Positions 33,886 to 42,073 of a stretch of DNA of 64,000 bases are shown here, in pieces. Every line of letters begins with the position of its first letter. The first letter of the stretch is position 1. The stretch is from the NCBI GenBank assembly GCA_046349615.1, contig JAXMBZ010000002.1:520996-584995 (forward strand), written 5' to 3'. The position numbers and the translations under genes were made by a program. This DNA comes from JADJNY01 sp046349615. GTDB lineage: Bacteria; Planctomycetota; UBA1135; GCA-002686595. The notes under the pieces were generated by a model. That model was given only the letters and a program-made list of their open reading frames with translations. It was not told the origin of the DNA and made no database searches.

Positions 33886-34911
33886 ATGCTCCACCCTCGC
33901 CTCCGCCCCGCGTTCCTCTGCGCCCCGCTCCTCCTCGCGCTCGCGCCGCTCTCCGACGAGCTCGCCTTCCATCCGAAGGCGGACGCACAGGTCGAGCGCA
34001 AGCTCGCGATCGAGCTCGAGGTCGGCCTCGACGACTTCACGCTCTCCGTCAACGGTCAGGACGTCGGCAGCGAAGGCGTCGAAGGGCTCGACGACCTGAA
34101 GGCGCTCGTCCACGTCGCGATGACGACGACGGACACCTACGTGAAGTCCGCGGACGGCAAGCCGCTCGAGCTCACGCGCACGTTCGACGATCTGTCGCTC
34201 AAGACCGAAGCGGGCGACGAGTCGAACGAGGACGCCGACGTCGACGCGTTCGAGGGCAAGACCGCGCGCTTCCGTTGGAACGAGGAGAAGAAGGACTACG
34301 CGAAGTCCTGGACCGAGCCGGGCCCCGACGAGAAGGCGCTCGAGGGACTGCACCCCGACATGGACGTCGCGTGCCTCCTGCCCTCCGGCAAGGTCGAGGA
34401 AGGGGACACGTGGGAGGTGAAGGGCGAGGAGCTCGTCGGCCTGTTCTTCCCCGGCGGCCTCTTCCCGTCGAAGGCCGACGACGCGGACGCGTCGGCCGGC
34501 CTCGAGGCCGAGAAGCTCCTCGCGCAGCTCGAGGAGAAGATGAAGGCCTTCACCGTGACGTGCACCTACAAGGGCGCGCACGAGGAAGGGAAGGACCAGG
34601 TCGGCGAGATCGCGTTCCACTACGACGGCAGCGTCGACCTCGACCTCGGCGAGCTGATCGCCGACGCGATCTCCGGGAGCGGCGGCGAGGACGTGCCGGA
34701 CTTCGAGATGAAGACCGCGATGAAGATGAAGGGCGAGGGCACGGTCGACTGGCTCCTCGGCGCGGGCCGCCTCCACGCGATGAAGATGAAGTCGGAGCTC
34801 GGCCTCACGATCGACGCCAAGGCGTCGATGGAGCAACAGGGCCAGTCCCTCGACATCGAGGCGCACTTCTCCGCGAGCGGCACCGGCGACTGGGACCTGA
34901 GCGTGAAGTGA
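33886..34911 (+). CDS. Acidic secreted protein, unknown function
   Basis: A 341-residue protein with a signal peptide (MLHPRLRPAFLCAPLLLALAP) and no lipobox after it. The mature part is strongly acidic with many Asp/Glu clusters (GDESNEDADVDAFEGK) and beta-strand periodicity in the second half (VDLDLGELIADA; KMKGEGTVDWLLG). It contains a segment common in periplasmic proteins that measure a 'before and after' property (CLLPSGKVEEGDTWEVKGEEL), reminiscent of an uncharacterised family seen in Planctomycetota. No catalytic motif is visible. A strong terminator follows, so it is monocistronic. Confidence 0.7.
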   Translation: MLHPRLRPAFLCAPLLLALAPLSDELAFHPKADAQVERKLAIELEVGLDDFTLSVNGQDVGSEGVEGLDDLKALVHVAMTTTDTYVKSADGKPLELTRTFDDLSLKTEAGDESNEDADVDAFEGKTARFRWNEEKKDYAKSWTEPGPDEKALEGLHPDMDVACLLPSGKVEEGDTWEVKGEELVGLFFPGGLFPSKADDADASAGLEAEKLLAQLEEKMKAFTVTCTYKGAHEEGKDQVGEIAFHYDGSVDLDLGELIADAISGSGGEDVPDFEMKTAMKMKGEGTVDWLLGAGRLHAMKMKSELGLTIDAKASMEQQGQSLDIEAHFSASGTGDWDLSVK

Positions 34912-34933
34912 ACGCGCTCACCCCGTGAACGAG

Positions 34934-34967
34934 CGAAGCTCCCCGCCGCGTGCGGGGAGCTTCGTTT
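34934..34967. terminator. Strong hairpin terminator between convergent genes
   Basis: Thirteen-base-pair perfect stem (34934-34946 with 34952-34964), five-base loop, followed by TTT on the plus strand. It lies between the acidic secreted gene and gatB and may act in both directions, although only the plus side has a T-run. Confidence 0.8.
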
Positions 34968-34992
34968 CCGCGGGGCTCGCCGCGCGCGCGGC

Positions 34993-36468
34993 TCAGGAAC
35001 CCTGCACGAGCCGCAGGAGGATCTCTTTCACGCGCTCGGGGTTCGCGGTGCCCTTCGAGGCCTTCATCACCGGCCCGAGCAGCGCGTTCAACGCCTGCGT
35101 CTTCCCCGCCTTCACGTCGGCGACGATCTTCTCCTTGCCGACGAGCGCCTCCTGGCACCACGCCTCGAGCTGGCCTTCGTCCTGCACCTGCTCGAGGCCG
35201 AGCGACTTGACGAGCTCCTTCGGCTTGCCGCCGTCCTTCATGAGGACGCGGAGCACCTTGCGCGCGCCCGCGACGTTGACGGCGCCGTCGCCGACGAGGC
35301 GGAGCAGCTCCGCGAGGTCGTGCGGCCGCATCGCCATCGCGTCGATGGACGACACGCCGAGCGTCGGATCGGCGAACTCGCGCGCGAGGTCGTTCCCGAT
35401 CCAATTCGCGGCGTCCTTCGGGCGCTCTGAGAGGCGCGCGACCGCTTCGAAGAAGTCGGCGAGCGCGCGCGAGCTCGTCAGCACGCCCGCGTCGTAGGCG
35501 GAGAGGCCGAGCTCCTTCTGGTAGCGCTCGCGGCGCGCGGCGGGCAGCTCGGGGATGCAGCTCCGCAGGCGCTCGACGACGGCCTTCGACACCGTGATCG
35601 GCGGAAGATCGGGCTCGGCGAAGTACCGGTAGTCGTGCGCGCTCTCCTTCGAGCGCATCGTGCGCGTGACGTTCTTCGCCGGATCCCAGAGGCGCGTTTC
35701 CTGCACGGGGAAGCGCTTCGGATCGCCGGACTCGTACGCCTCGATCTGCCGGCGCGCCTCGAACTCGATCGCGGCCTCGACGAAGCGGAACGAGTTCAGG
35801 TTCTTGATCTCGACCTTCGTGCGCCAGGGCTCGCCCTCGGGCCGCATCGAGATGTTGACGTCGCAGCGCAGCTCGCCCTTCTCCATGTCGCAGTCGGACG
35901 CGCCGACGAACTGGAGCGTCTCCTTGAGCGTCGTCAGGTACTCGACCGCCTCCGCGGAAGAGGTGACGTCGGCCTCGGTGACGGACTCGATCAGCGGCAC
36001 GCCCGCGCGGTTCAGGTCGACGAGCGTCGTGTCGCCGCGGTCGTGGATCGCCTTGCCGGCGTCCTCCTCCATGTGGATGCGCGCGAGCCGCACGAAGCGG
36101 CCGTTCGAGAGCTGGATCCCGCCGCCCTTGCAGTACGGCTGGTCGTACTGGCTGATCTGGTACCCCTTCGGCAGATCGCAGTAGAAGTAGTTCTTGCGGT
36201 CGAACTTGCTCTTCGCCTGCACCTCGCAGCCGAGCGCGAGCGCGGCGCGCAGCGCGAGGTCGAGCGCCTCGCGGTTGAGCACGGGCAGCGCGCCGGGTTG
36301 CGCGGTGCACACGGGGCAGGTGAGCGAGTTCGGCGGCGCGCCGAAGCGCACTTCGCAGCCGCAGAAGAGCTTCGTGCGCGTGCCGAGCTGGCAGTGCACT
36401 TCGAGGCCGATCACGGGCACCCAGCGGACCCCCGTCCGTTCCGACACGTAGACGCCGGGCGCGCTCAC
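34993..36468 (-). CDS. gatB: Asp-tRNA(Asn)/Glu-tRNA(Gln) amidotransferase subunit B
   Basis: A 491-residue subunit that binds the misacylated tRNA and activates Glu/Asp with ATP. GTG 36468 overlaps the gatA stop as GTGA and has GGGAGGTG upstream. The conserved opening VIGLEVHCQLGTRTKLFC, zinc ligands in CGCEVRF and CPVC (about 50-67), KNYFYCDLPKGYQISQYD and FVGASDCDMEKGELRCDVN are all present. The C-terminal YqeY-like tail (WCQEALVGKEKIVADVKAGKTQALNALLG) that contacts the tRNA elbow is complete. It is the last gene of gatCAB. Confidence 0.97.
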   Translation of the reverse strand: MSAPGVYVSERTGVRWVPVIGLEVHCQLGTRTKLFCGCEVRFGAPPNSLTCPVCTAQPGALPVLNREALDLALRAALALGCEVQAKSKFDRKNYFYCDLPKGYQISQYDQPYCKGGGIQLSNGRFVRLARIHMEEDAGKAIHDRGDTTLVDLNRAGVPLIESVTEADVTSSAEAVEYLTTLKETLQFVGASDCDMEKGELRCDVNISMRPEGEPWRTKVEIKNLNSFRFVEAAIEFEARRQIEAYESGDPKRFPVQETRLWDPAKNVTRTMRSKESAHDYRYFAEPDLPPITVSKAVVERLRSCIPELPAARRERYQKELGLSAYDAGVLTSSRALADFFEAVARLSERPKDAANWIGNDLAREFADPTLGVSSIDAMAMRPHDLAELLRLVGDGAVNVAGARKVLRVLMKDGGKPKELVKSLGLEQVQDEGQLEAWCQEALVGKEKIVADVKAGKTQALNALLGPVMKASKGTANPERVKEILLRLVQGS

Positions 36469-37967
36469 GCGGCACCTCCCTTCACGTTCGCGACGTGGAG
36501 CGGCGCGCGCTCGCGCGCGAAACCGGTCGCGCTCTCGTACGCGCGCGCGACCGCGAGCAGGCGCGCGTCGCCGCGCGCGCGACCGACGAACTGGAGGCCG
36601 ACCGGAAGGCGCGTCCCGGATTCCTCGACGAACCCGCAGGGCACGCTGATCGCGGGGAGACCCGCGAGGCTGACGGGCACCGTGAGCACGTCCGCGAGGT
36701 ACATCGCGACGGGATCGTCCTTCTTCTCGCCGAGGCGGAACGCCGCGGTCGGCGACGTCGGGCCCGCGAGCACGTCGACGTGCTCGAACGCCTGCTCGAA
36801 GTCGCGCCGCAGGAGCGAGCGCACCTTGAGCGCGCGTCCGTACCACGCGTCGTAGTAGCCCGCGGAGAGCACGTAGGTGCCGAGCAGGATGCGCCGCTTG
36901 ACCTCGGGGCCGAACCCCGCGGCGCGCGTCGCGCCGAACATGCTCTGCAGCGAGCCCGTGCCTTCCTTGCGCAGGCCGTAGCGCACGCCGTCGAAGCGCG
37001 CGAGGTTCGAGGACGCCTCCGCGGTCGCGACGACGTAGTAGGTCGGGATCGCGAGCTCGGTGTGGGGGAGCGAGACGGGCACGAGCTCCGCGCCGAGGCC
37101 GCGCAGGGTCTCGAGCGCGCGCTCGCACGCCGTGCGCACGGCAGCGTCGAGTCCGCCGGCGAAGTGCTCGCGCGGCACGCCGACGCGCAGCCCGTCGAGC
37201 CGGCCGCTCCCGTCGGCCGCGCGCTCGAACGGCGGCGCGTCGAAGCACGTCGAGTCCATCGGGTCGGCGCCGGAGATCACGCTCGTGACGAGCTCGAGGT
37301 CGCGCACGCTGCGCGCGAACGGGCTCACCTGGTCGAGCGACGAACCGAACGCGACGAGGCCGTAGCGCGAGATCGTCCCGTACGTCGGCTTGTAGCCGAG
37401 CACGTTGCACAAGGCCGCGGGCTGGCGCACCGAGCCGCCCGTGTCCGATCCGAGGGAGATCGGCACGAGGCCGCTCGCGACGGCGACCGCGCTTCCGGAC
37501 GACGAGCCGCCGGGCGTGCGCGTTTCGTCCCACGGGTTCTTGCTCGGGAAGAACGCGCTGTTCTCCGACGAGCTGCCCATCGCGAACTCGTCCATGTTCG
37601 CCATGCCGATCACGACCGCGCCCGCGTCGAGCAGGCGCTGCACGAACGTCGCGGTGTACGGCGGCTTCCAACCCGCGAGCATCCGGCTCGCGCAGTTCGT
37701 CTCGACGCCCGCGAGGCACATGTTCGCCTTGAGCACGACCGGGACGCCGAAGAGCGGACCCGCGGGCTCGCCGCGGAGGAGCGCGTGGTCGAGCTCGTCG
37801 GCGCGCGCGCGCGCGGCGTCGCGCTGCACGTCGAGCAGGATCCCGAGGCGCCGGTCGAGCGCGTCGACGCCCGCGAGCGCCGCGTCCACGCTCGAACGGA
37901 CGGTGCGCTCGCGCGCGCGGTGCGCCGCGGCGAGCGCGGTCGCGTCGAGGTCGGCGTAGGGCTTCAT
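36465..37967 (-). CDS. gatA: Asp-tRNA(Asn)/Glu-tRNA(Gln) amidotransferase subunit A
   Basis: A 500-residue amidase that frees ammonia from glutamine for the GatB reaction. ATG 37967 overlaps the gatC stop as ATGA, and the stop overlaps gatB as GTGA. The amidase Ser-cis-Ser-Lys triad is visible: Lys80 in VVLKANM, Ser155 in GGSSSGSA and Ser179 in DTGGSVRQPA. GYKPTYGTISRYGLVAF and SVPCGFVE also match the family. Length fits bacterial GatA (about 485). Confidence 0.97.
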   Translation of the reverse strand: MKPYADLDATALAAAHRARERTVRSSVDAALAGVDALDRRLGILLDVQRDAARARADELDHALLRGEPAGPLFGVPVVLKANMCLAGVETNCASRMLAGWKPPYTATFVQRLLDAGAVVIGMANMDEFAMGSSSENSAFFPSKNPWDETRTPGGSSSGSAVAVASGLVPISLGSDTGGSVRQPAALCNVLGYKPTYGTISRYGLVAFGSSLDQVSPFARSVRDLELVTSVISGADPMDSTCFDAPPFERAADGSGRLDGLRVGVPREHFAGGLDAAVRTACERALETLRGLGAELVPVSLPHTELAIPTYYVVATAEASSNLARFDGVRYGLRKEGTGSLQSMFGATRAAGFGPEVKRRILLGTYVLSAGYYDAWYGRALKVRSLLRRDFEQAFEHVDVLAGPTSPTAAFRLGEKKDDPVAMYLADVLTVPVSLAGLPAISVPCGFVEESGTRLPVGLQFVGRARGDARLLAVARAYESATGFARERAPLHVANVKGGAA

Positions 37968-38275
37968 TCCTCGCCTCCGACCGTCTTCGGCACGGAGAAG
38001 AAGTCCTCGACGCGCTCCGGCGCGGCGGCGAGCAGGCGATCGGCCCCGGGCGACGGCCGCGGTTCGTCGGCGCGCGTCACGTCCGCGAGCGGCGCGGCGC
38101 CCGTCATCGGCTCGACGCCCTCGACGTCGAGCGCGGCGAGCGCGCGGAAGTGCTCCAGCGTGCGCGCGAACTTCTGGGCGACGTCGCGCACCTCGCCCTC
38201 GTCGAGCGAGAGGCGCGCGAGCGCCGCGACGTGGCGCACCGTCGCGAGGTCGATCCCGGGGTCGTTCTGCTGCAT
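37964..38275 (-). CDS. gatC: Asp-tRNA(Asn)/Glu-tRNA(Gln) amidotransferase subunit C
   Basis: A 103-residue stabilising subunit that wraps between GatA and GatB. ATG 38275 (MQQNDPGIDLATVRHVAALARLSL) was chosen because GAGGAACGC precedes it and the length fits GatC (about 95-100). An in-frame ATG at 38356 would add 27 Arg-rich residues and lies nearer the TAGAAT box at 38377-38382. The conserved segments are VRHVAALARLSLDEGEV and DVEGVEPMTGAAPLADVTRADEP. The stop overlaps gatA by ATGA. Confidence 0.92.
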   Translation of the reverse strand: MQQNDPGIDLATVRHVAALARLSLDEGEVRDVAQKFARTLEHFRALAALDVEGVEPMTGAAPLADVTRADEPRPSPGADRLLAAAPERVEDFFSVPKTVGGEE

Positions 38276-38376
38276 GCGTTCCTCGTGGCTCTCCGCGCCG
38301 AACCGGCGGGGCCGCGCTCGGCGTCGAGCCCCGAGGGCGTCCCGCTCGCGCTCCATGCGCGGCGAAAGCGGGCGGG

Positions 38377-38382
38377 ATTCTA
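38377..38382 (-). promoter_or_regulatory. -10-like box TAGAAT, probable gatCAB promoter
   Basis: TAGAATCCCGCC on the minus strand, 20 bases before the upstream ATG 38356 and about 100 before the preferred gatC start. It shares the CCCGC tail with the larC, mutL and miaA boxes. Confidence 0.5.
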
Positions 38383-38443
38383 CGCACGTCGAGCGCTCGA
38401 TCCACAGCCCGAAGACGCGCTTGCTCCACGCTCTCCGCGCGCC

Positions 38444-38449
38444 TACCGT
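38444..38449 (+). promoter_or_regulatory. -10-like box TACCGT upstream of the small membrane protein
   Basis: TACCGT lies 7 bases before ATG 38457. The match is weak. Confidence 0.2.
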
Positions 38450-38456
38450 GCGCCCG

Positions 38457-39041
38457 ATGGACCCGTGGACCGAGGGCGCGGAGCGCGCGAGCGCAGCGAC
38501 GGACTGGCACAGCGTCGGGCTCGTCCTCGCGGGGCTCGGTGCGTTCCTGATCGCGCTCGCCGTGCTCGCGCGCGGCCGGCGCGGGCTCGTGAGCGAGCTC
38601 CTCGGCGACCGGGCGCGGGGGCTCGTGCGGCTGCGCGAGGCGCTCTTCCAGCGCGCGCTGCTGGTCGTCGGGTTCGCCTGGCTCGCGGTCGGGTTCGCGC
38701 TCGAGCTGCTCGGGCACCTGCATCCGGTCGCGCGGCCGTCGTTCCCGGTCGCGTGGGCGGGCGGGATCCTCGTCGCGACGCTCGGCGCGCTCGCGGCGTC
38801 CTGGGGGTGGGCGCAGCACGCGGCGCGCGCGGCCGTGCGCGCTCACCTGCGGGAGGCCCCGCGCGACCTCGCGTCCGATCCGGGGCTCGCGCGCGAGCTC
38901 GGCGAGCTCTTCGGCGTCGCGTCGCGGCCGGACGATTCGGTCGCGACGTTCGTCGAGCGGCTCGAGCGCGCGCTCGACCTCCCGCCGCGCAAGGCGGCGC
39001 CGCGCGCGCAGGCCGCGTTCGAGTTCGACGACGCGGAGTGA
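38457..39041 (+). CDS. Small membrane protein, unknown function
   Basis: A 194-residue protein that I do not recognise. It has three hydrophobic segments (about 22-41, 61-83, 96-116), then a charged cytoplasmic-type tail rich in Arg/Glu with helical character (LREAPRDLASDPGLARELGELFGV; FVERLERALDLPPRKAAP) ending in FEFDDAE. It is divergent from gatCAB and followed 109 bases later by comF. No catalytic motif is visible. A structural or regulatory membrane role is only a guess. Confidence 0.6.
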   Translation: MDPWTEGAERASAATDWHSVGLVLAGLGAFLIALAVLARGRRGLVSELLGDRARGLVRLREALFQRALLVVGFAWLAVGFALELLGHLHPVARPSFPVAWAGGILVATLGALAASWGWAQHAARAAVRAHLREAPRDLASDPGLARELGELFGVASRPDDSVATFVERLERALDLPPRKAAPRAQAAFEFDDAE

Positions 39042-39150
39042 GCCGGGCGCGACGCGCGCGTTTCCCCGGAACCGACTCCGGCGCGCGCGCGGCGGAGCGC
39101 TTCTCGCGATTTGTTCCGTCACCGCCGCGGCCGCGCGGCGTCCTCGCGGC

Positions 39151-40161
39151 GTGCTGGAGCTCACTCGTGTTCCACTGGACGAGATCGCCGAGCGCAGCGG
39201 GCGCGCCCTCGCGCTCGAGGCCGCGTTCCCGCCCGTCTGCGCGCTCTGCGGCGCGCGCGACGCGGGGAACGGGCTCGGTTGCGCGGAGCACGCGCTCGCG
39301 CTCGCACTCCCGGGCCCGCGGTGCGGACGCTGCGCGCGGGCGCTGCCGCCGATGCTCCCGGACGGCGATGCGTGCCGCGCGTGCCGCACGGAGCCGCCGG
39401 CGTTCGAGCGCGTGCTCGTGCTCGCCGACTACGGGGCGGACCCGGCGCTGCGCGCGTGGATCCTCGCGTTCAAGCACGGCGGACGCGTGGACCTCGCGGC
39501 GCTCCTCGGCGCGCTGCTCGCCGCGCGGCTCGCGGACGAACTCGCGGCGGACGATGCGCACGGCGCGCTCGCGCGCTCGGTGCTCGTGCCCGTCCCGCTC
39601 CATCCGCGGCGCCGCTTCGAGCGCGGCTACGACCAGGCGAAAGCGCTCGCGGACGCGGCGGGGGCGGCGCTCCGGCTCCCCGTGCGCCGCGCGCTGCGGA
39701 GGACGCGCGCGACGCGCGTGCAGGGCGCGCCGCTCTCGCCGCCGCGCGCCGAGAACGTGCGCGGTGCGTTCGCCCCGGCGCGCGGCGCGTGCGCGCCTTC
39801 GAGTCGACGATCCTCGAGCTGGAAGCGTGCCCGCGCGGCCTTCCTCGCGCGTTTCGGCCCGGCGCGCGGGCTCGTCGGCGCCGACGCCTGGCTCGTCGAC
39901 GACGTGATCACGTCGGGCGCGACGGCGGAGGCGTGCGCGCGCGAACTCCTCGCGCTCGGCGCCGCGCGGGTCGGCGTGCTCGCCCTCGCGCGGGCGCGCG
40001 GCGGACGCGGCGAACGGGAGCTCGGGTCCGCGGGGCGCGGCGAGGAGGGGCACGCACGCACGGGGCCGGACGACGCGCGGCCCGACGACGCGCTCCACGA
40101 ACGCGCGGTCGAGCGCGGCTCCGGCGCGAGCGTCGGGGCGGAGGTCGAGCGCGGCGGGTAG
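39151..40161 (+). CDS. ComF-family phosphoribosyltransferase-like protein
   Basis: A 336-residue protein from GTG 39151. The N-terminal zinc-ribbon region has CALCG (about 31), CGRCARAL and CRACR, as in ComF/GntX competence proteins. The C-terminal type I PRTase fold has PVPLHPRRRFERGYDQA and the PRPP loop LVDDVITSGAT (about 250-260). ComF helps DNA uptake in naturally competent bacteria, but the family is also found without competence. A 60-residue Gly/Asp/Glu-rich tail beyond the PRTase makes it longer than usual (about 230-250), so the stop may follow a disordered extension. larC starts 14 bases downstream with its own -10-like box. Confidence 0.85.
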   Translation: MLELTRVPLDEIAERSGRALALEAAFPPVCALCGARDAGNGLGCAEHALALALPGPRCGRCARALPPMLPDGDACRACRTEPPAFERVLVLADYGADPALRAWILAFKHGGRVDLAALLGALLAARLADELAADDAHGALARSVLVPVPLHPRRRFERGYDQAKALADAAGAALRLPVRRALRRTRATRVQGAPLSPPRAENVRGAFAPARGACAPSSRRSSSWKRARAAFLARFGPARGLVGADAWLVDDVITSGATAEACARELLALGAARVGVLALARARGGRGERELGSAGRGEEGHARTGPDDARPDDALHERAVERGSGASVGAEVERGG

Positions 40162-40164
40162 ACT
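40159..40164 (+). promoter_or_regulatory. -10-like box TAGACT upstream of larC
   Basis: TAGACTCCCGCC ends 11 bases before ATG 40176 and overlaps the 3' end of comF (stop TAG 40159-40161). Confidence 0.5.
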
Positions 40165-40175
40165 CCCGCCGCCGC

Positions 40176-41441
40176 ATGACGACGCTCTACATCGAACCCT
40201 TCTCCGGCCTCGCGGGCGACATGCTCCTCGCGGCGCTCCTCGACCTCGGCGACGAGCGGTTCCAGCTCGCGCACCTCGAAGCGCTCGCGAAGGCGCTCGT
40301 GCCGGGCGAGTGCACGCTCGCGCTCACGACCGCGTGGCGCGGGAACCTCTCGGGCAAGCTGCTCGACGTGCGCACGGACGAGAGCGCGAAGGCGCCGCAC
40401 CGCCACCTCTCCGACCTGCTCGCGCTGCTCGATCGCGCGCCGCGGGAGCTCTTGCCCGAGCGCGCGAGAGAGCGCGCCGCGAACGTCTTCCGCCGCATCG
40501 CCGAGGCCGAAGGCCGCGTGCACGGCTGCGCGCCCGAGGAGATCCACTTCCACGAGGTCGGCGCGGTCGACACGTTGATCGACGTCGCGGGCGCGATGTG
40601 CGCGCTCGAACGGCTCGGCGTCACGCGCGTCGTCGCGCACGCGCCGGTGACGGGGACGGGCATCGTGAACTGCGCGCACGGCGAGATGCCGGTGCCCGCA
40701 CCCGCGGTCGCGGAGCTCCTGCGCGGGCGCGCGCTCGACGTGTCGGGCGGCGGCGGCGAGCGGTTGACGCCGACGGGCGCCGCGCTGCTCGCGGAGCTCG
40801 TCGAGCGCTTCGAATACCCCGGCCCGTTCGTGCCCGCGCGCATCGGCTACGGCGCGGGCCACAAGGACCCGAAGGTCGGCCCGCCGAACCTCGTGCGCGT
40901 GCAGCTCGGCGAACTCGCGCCGCGCGGCGCGGGCTCCGTCGCTCCCGCGACCGCGGCGTCGACGGCGAGCGCTGCGCGCGCCGAAGCGTGGCTCTGCGAG
41001 GTCAACCTCGACGACATGACGGGCGAGGAGCTCGCGCACGCCGCGCGCGCGCTGCGCGAACGCGGCGCGCTCGACGTGTGGACGACGAGCGTGCTGATGA
41101 AGAAGGAGCGGCCGGGCGTCGTGCTCTCCGCGCTCTGTCGCGCCGAGGCGCGCGCGGAGATCGAGGCAGCGCTCTTCGAGCACACGAGCACCCTCGGGAT
41201 GCGCTGGACGCGCGTCGAACGCACGGAGTGCGCGCGGCGGAGCGTCGAGGTCGTGCTCGACGGTCACGCGGTGCGCGTCAAGGTGCGCGAGCGGCCGTGC
41301 TACCCCGGCGCGAGCCCGCTCGGCGAGCGCGACCTCTCGCCCGAGCACGACGACGTCGCGCGCGTCGCGGCGGCGACGAAGCTCTCGTTGCGCGAGGTCG
41401 AGCGGCGTGCGATCGCGATGGCGTTGCGAAGCCTCGCGTGA
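40176..41441 (+). CDS. larC: LarC-type nickel insertion protein (pincer cofactor synthesis)
   Basis: A 421-residue protein. LarC is the CTP-dependent enzyme that inserts nickel into the nickel-pincer nucleotide cofactor of lactate racemase and other enzymes. The conserved start MTTLYIEPFSGLAGDMLLAAL, HFHEVGAVDTLIDVAGA, GEMPVPAPAVAELL and the C-terminal ERPCYPGASPLGERD are visible. Here it is one frame, whereas in some lactobacilli it is two frames joined by a programmed shift. larA, larB and larE are not in the window, so the cofactor user is unknown. It starts at ATG 40176 just after comF. Confidence 0.92.
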   Translation: MTTLYIEPFSGLAGDMLLAALLDLGDERFQLAHLEALAKALVPGECTLALTTAWRGNLSGKLLDVRTDESAKAPHRHLSDLLALLDRAPRELLPERARERAANVFRRIAEAEGRVHGCAPEEIHFHEVGAVDTLIDVAGAMCALERLGVTRVVAHAPVTGTGIVNCAHGEMPVPAPAVAELLRGRALDVSGGGGERLTPTGAALLAELVERFEYPGPFVPARIGYGAGHKDPKVGPPNLVRVQLGELAPRGAGSVAPATAASTASAARAEAWLCEVNLDDMTGEELAHAARALRERGALDVWTTSVLMKKERPGVVLSALCRAEARAEIEAALFEHTSTLGMRWTRVERTECARRSVEVVLDGHAVRVKVRERPCYPGASPLGERDLSPEHDDVARVAAATKLSLREVERRAIAMALRSLA

Positions 41442-41615
41442 TCACGGGGGCGTTCGAGGCCTCTGGAACGAACAGCGGCCCATCGAGCACGACGTCGAGT
41501 TCTTCGCCGCGCGCTGGGTGCTCGAGTCGAGGCCGCCGCTCTGAAAGGGCAGAGCGATTCGATTCCCCGTGCGCTCCCACTCGACCTCCGGATCGACGGA
41601 CCGAGCGGTCGACGG

Positions 41616-41621
41616 TAGGGT
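41616..41621 (+). promoter_or_regulatory. -10-like box TAGGGT upstream of the small secreted protein
   Basis: TAGGGT lies 7 bases before ATG 41629, after a 7-base-pair hairpin CGCTCTG/CAGAGCG (41537-41556) that may end larC transcription. Confidence 0.25.
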
Positions 41622-41628
41622 GGACCCC

Positions 41629-42060
41629 ATGACGATCCTCCGCGTCTTCCTCGCCTTCGTCCTCGTGCTCGCGGCGCTTCCCGCGACGGGTGCGCAGGCG
41701 TCGAACTCGGCGACGGACGCGCGCGCGTCGAGCGCTTCCGCTCCGTGCGTCGTCGCGAGCGACGGGCGAGAGTCCTCTCCCGCGGAGTGCGACGCGCGCC
41801 ACCGGTGGAGCGTAGAGGAGCGCGTCACTTCCTTGTTGCATGGCGACCCGGGCCTCCGCTCCGCGCTCGCGAAGCGCGCACCCGAGCGGCCCGAGCCGAC
41901 CTTCGTCGCGCGCGTCGACCGCGTCGAGCCGCTCCAGCCCGACGTGCGCGTCGAGGTCGCGCGCGATCCGTGGGACGCGCACGAAGGCGAAGTCTGGGGC
42001 GCGCTCGCGTTCGGCGCGATCGCCGTCCTCGCGTCGCTCGTCCAGATCGGGATCTGGTGA
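41629..42060 (+). CDS. Small exported protein with C-terminal membrane anchor
   Basis: A 143-residue protein that I do not recognise. ATG 41629 begins a signal peptide (MTILRVFLAFVLVLAALPATGAQA). A short hydrophilic domain with two cysteines (SAPCVV and SPAECDARH) follows. A second hydrophobic helix near the C-terminus (WGALAFGAIAVLASLVQIGIW) could anchor it in the membrane. It is convergent with the GT4 glycosyltransferase, 13 bases apart. Confidence 0.6.
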   Translation: MTILRVFLAFVLVLAALPATGAQASNSATDARASSASAPCVVASDGRESSPAECDARHRWSVEERVTSLLHGDPGLRSALAKRAPERPEPTFVARVDRVEPLQPDVRVEVARDPWDAHEGEVWGALAFGAIAVLASLVQIGIW

Positions 42061-42073
42061 CGACGCGGCGCGC

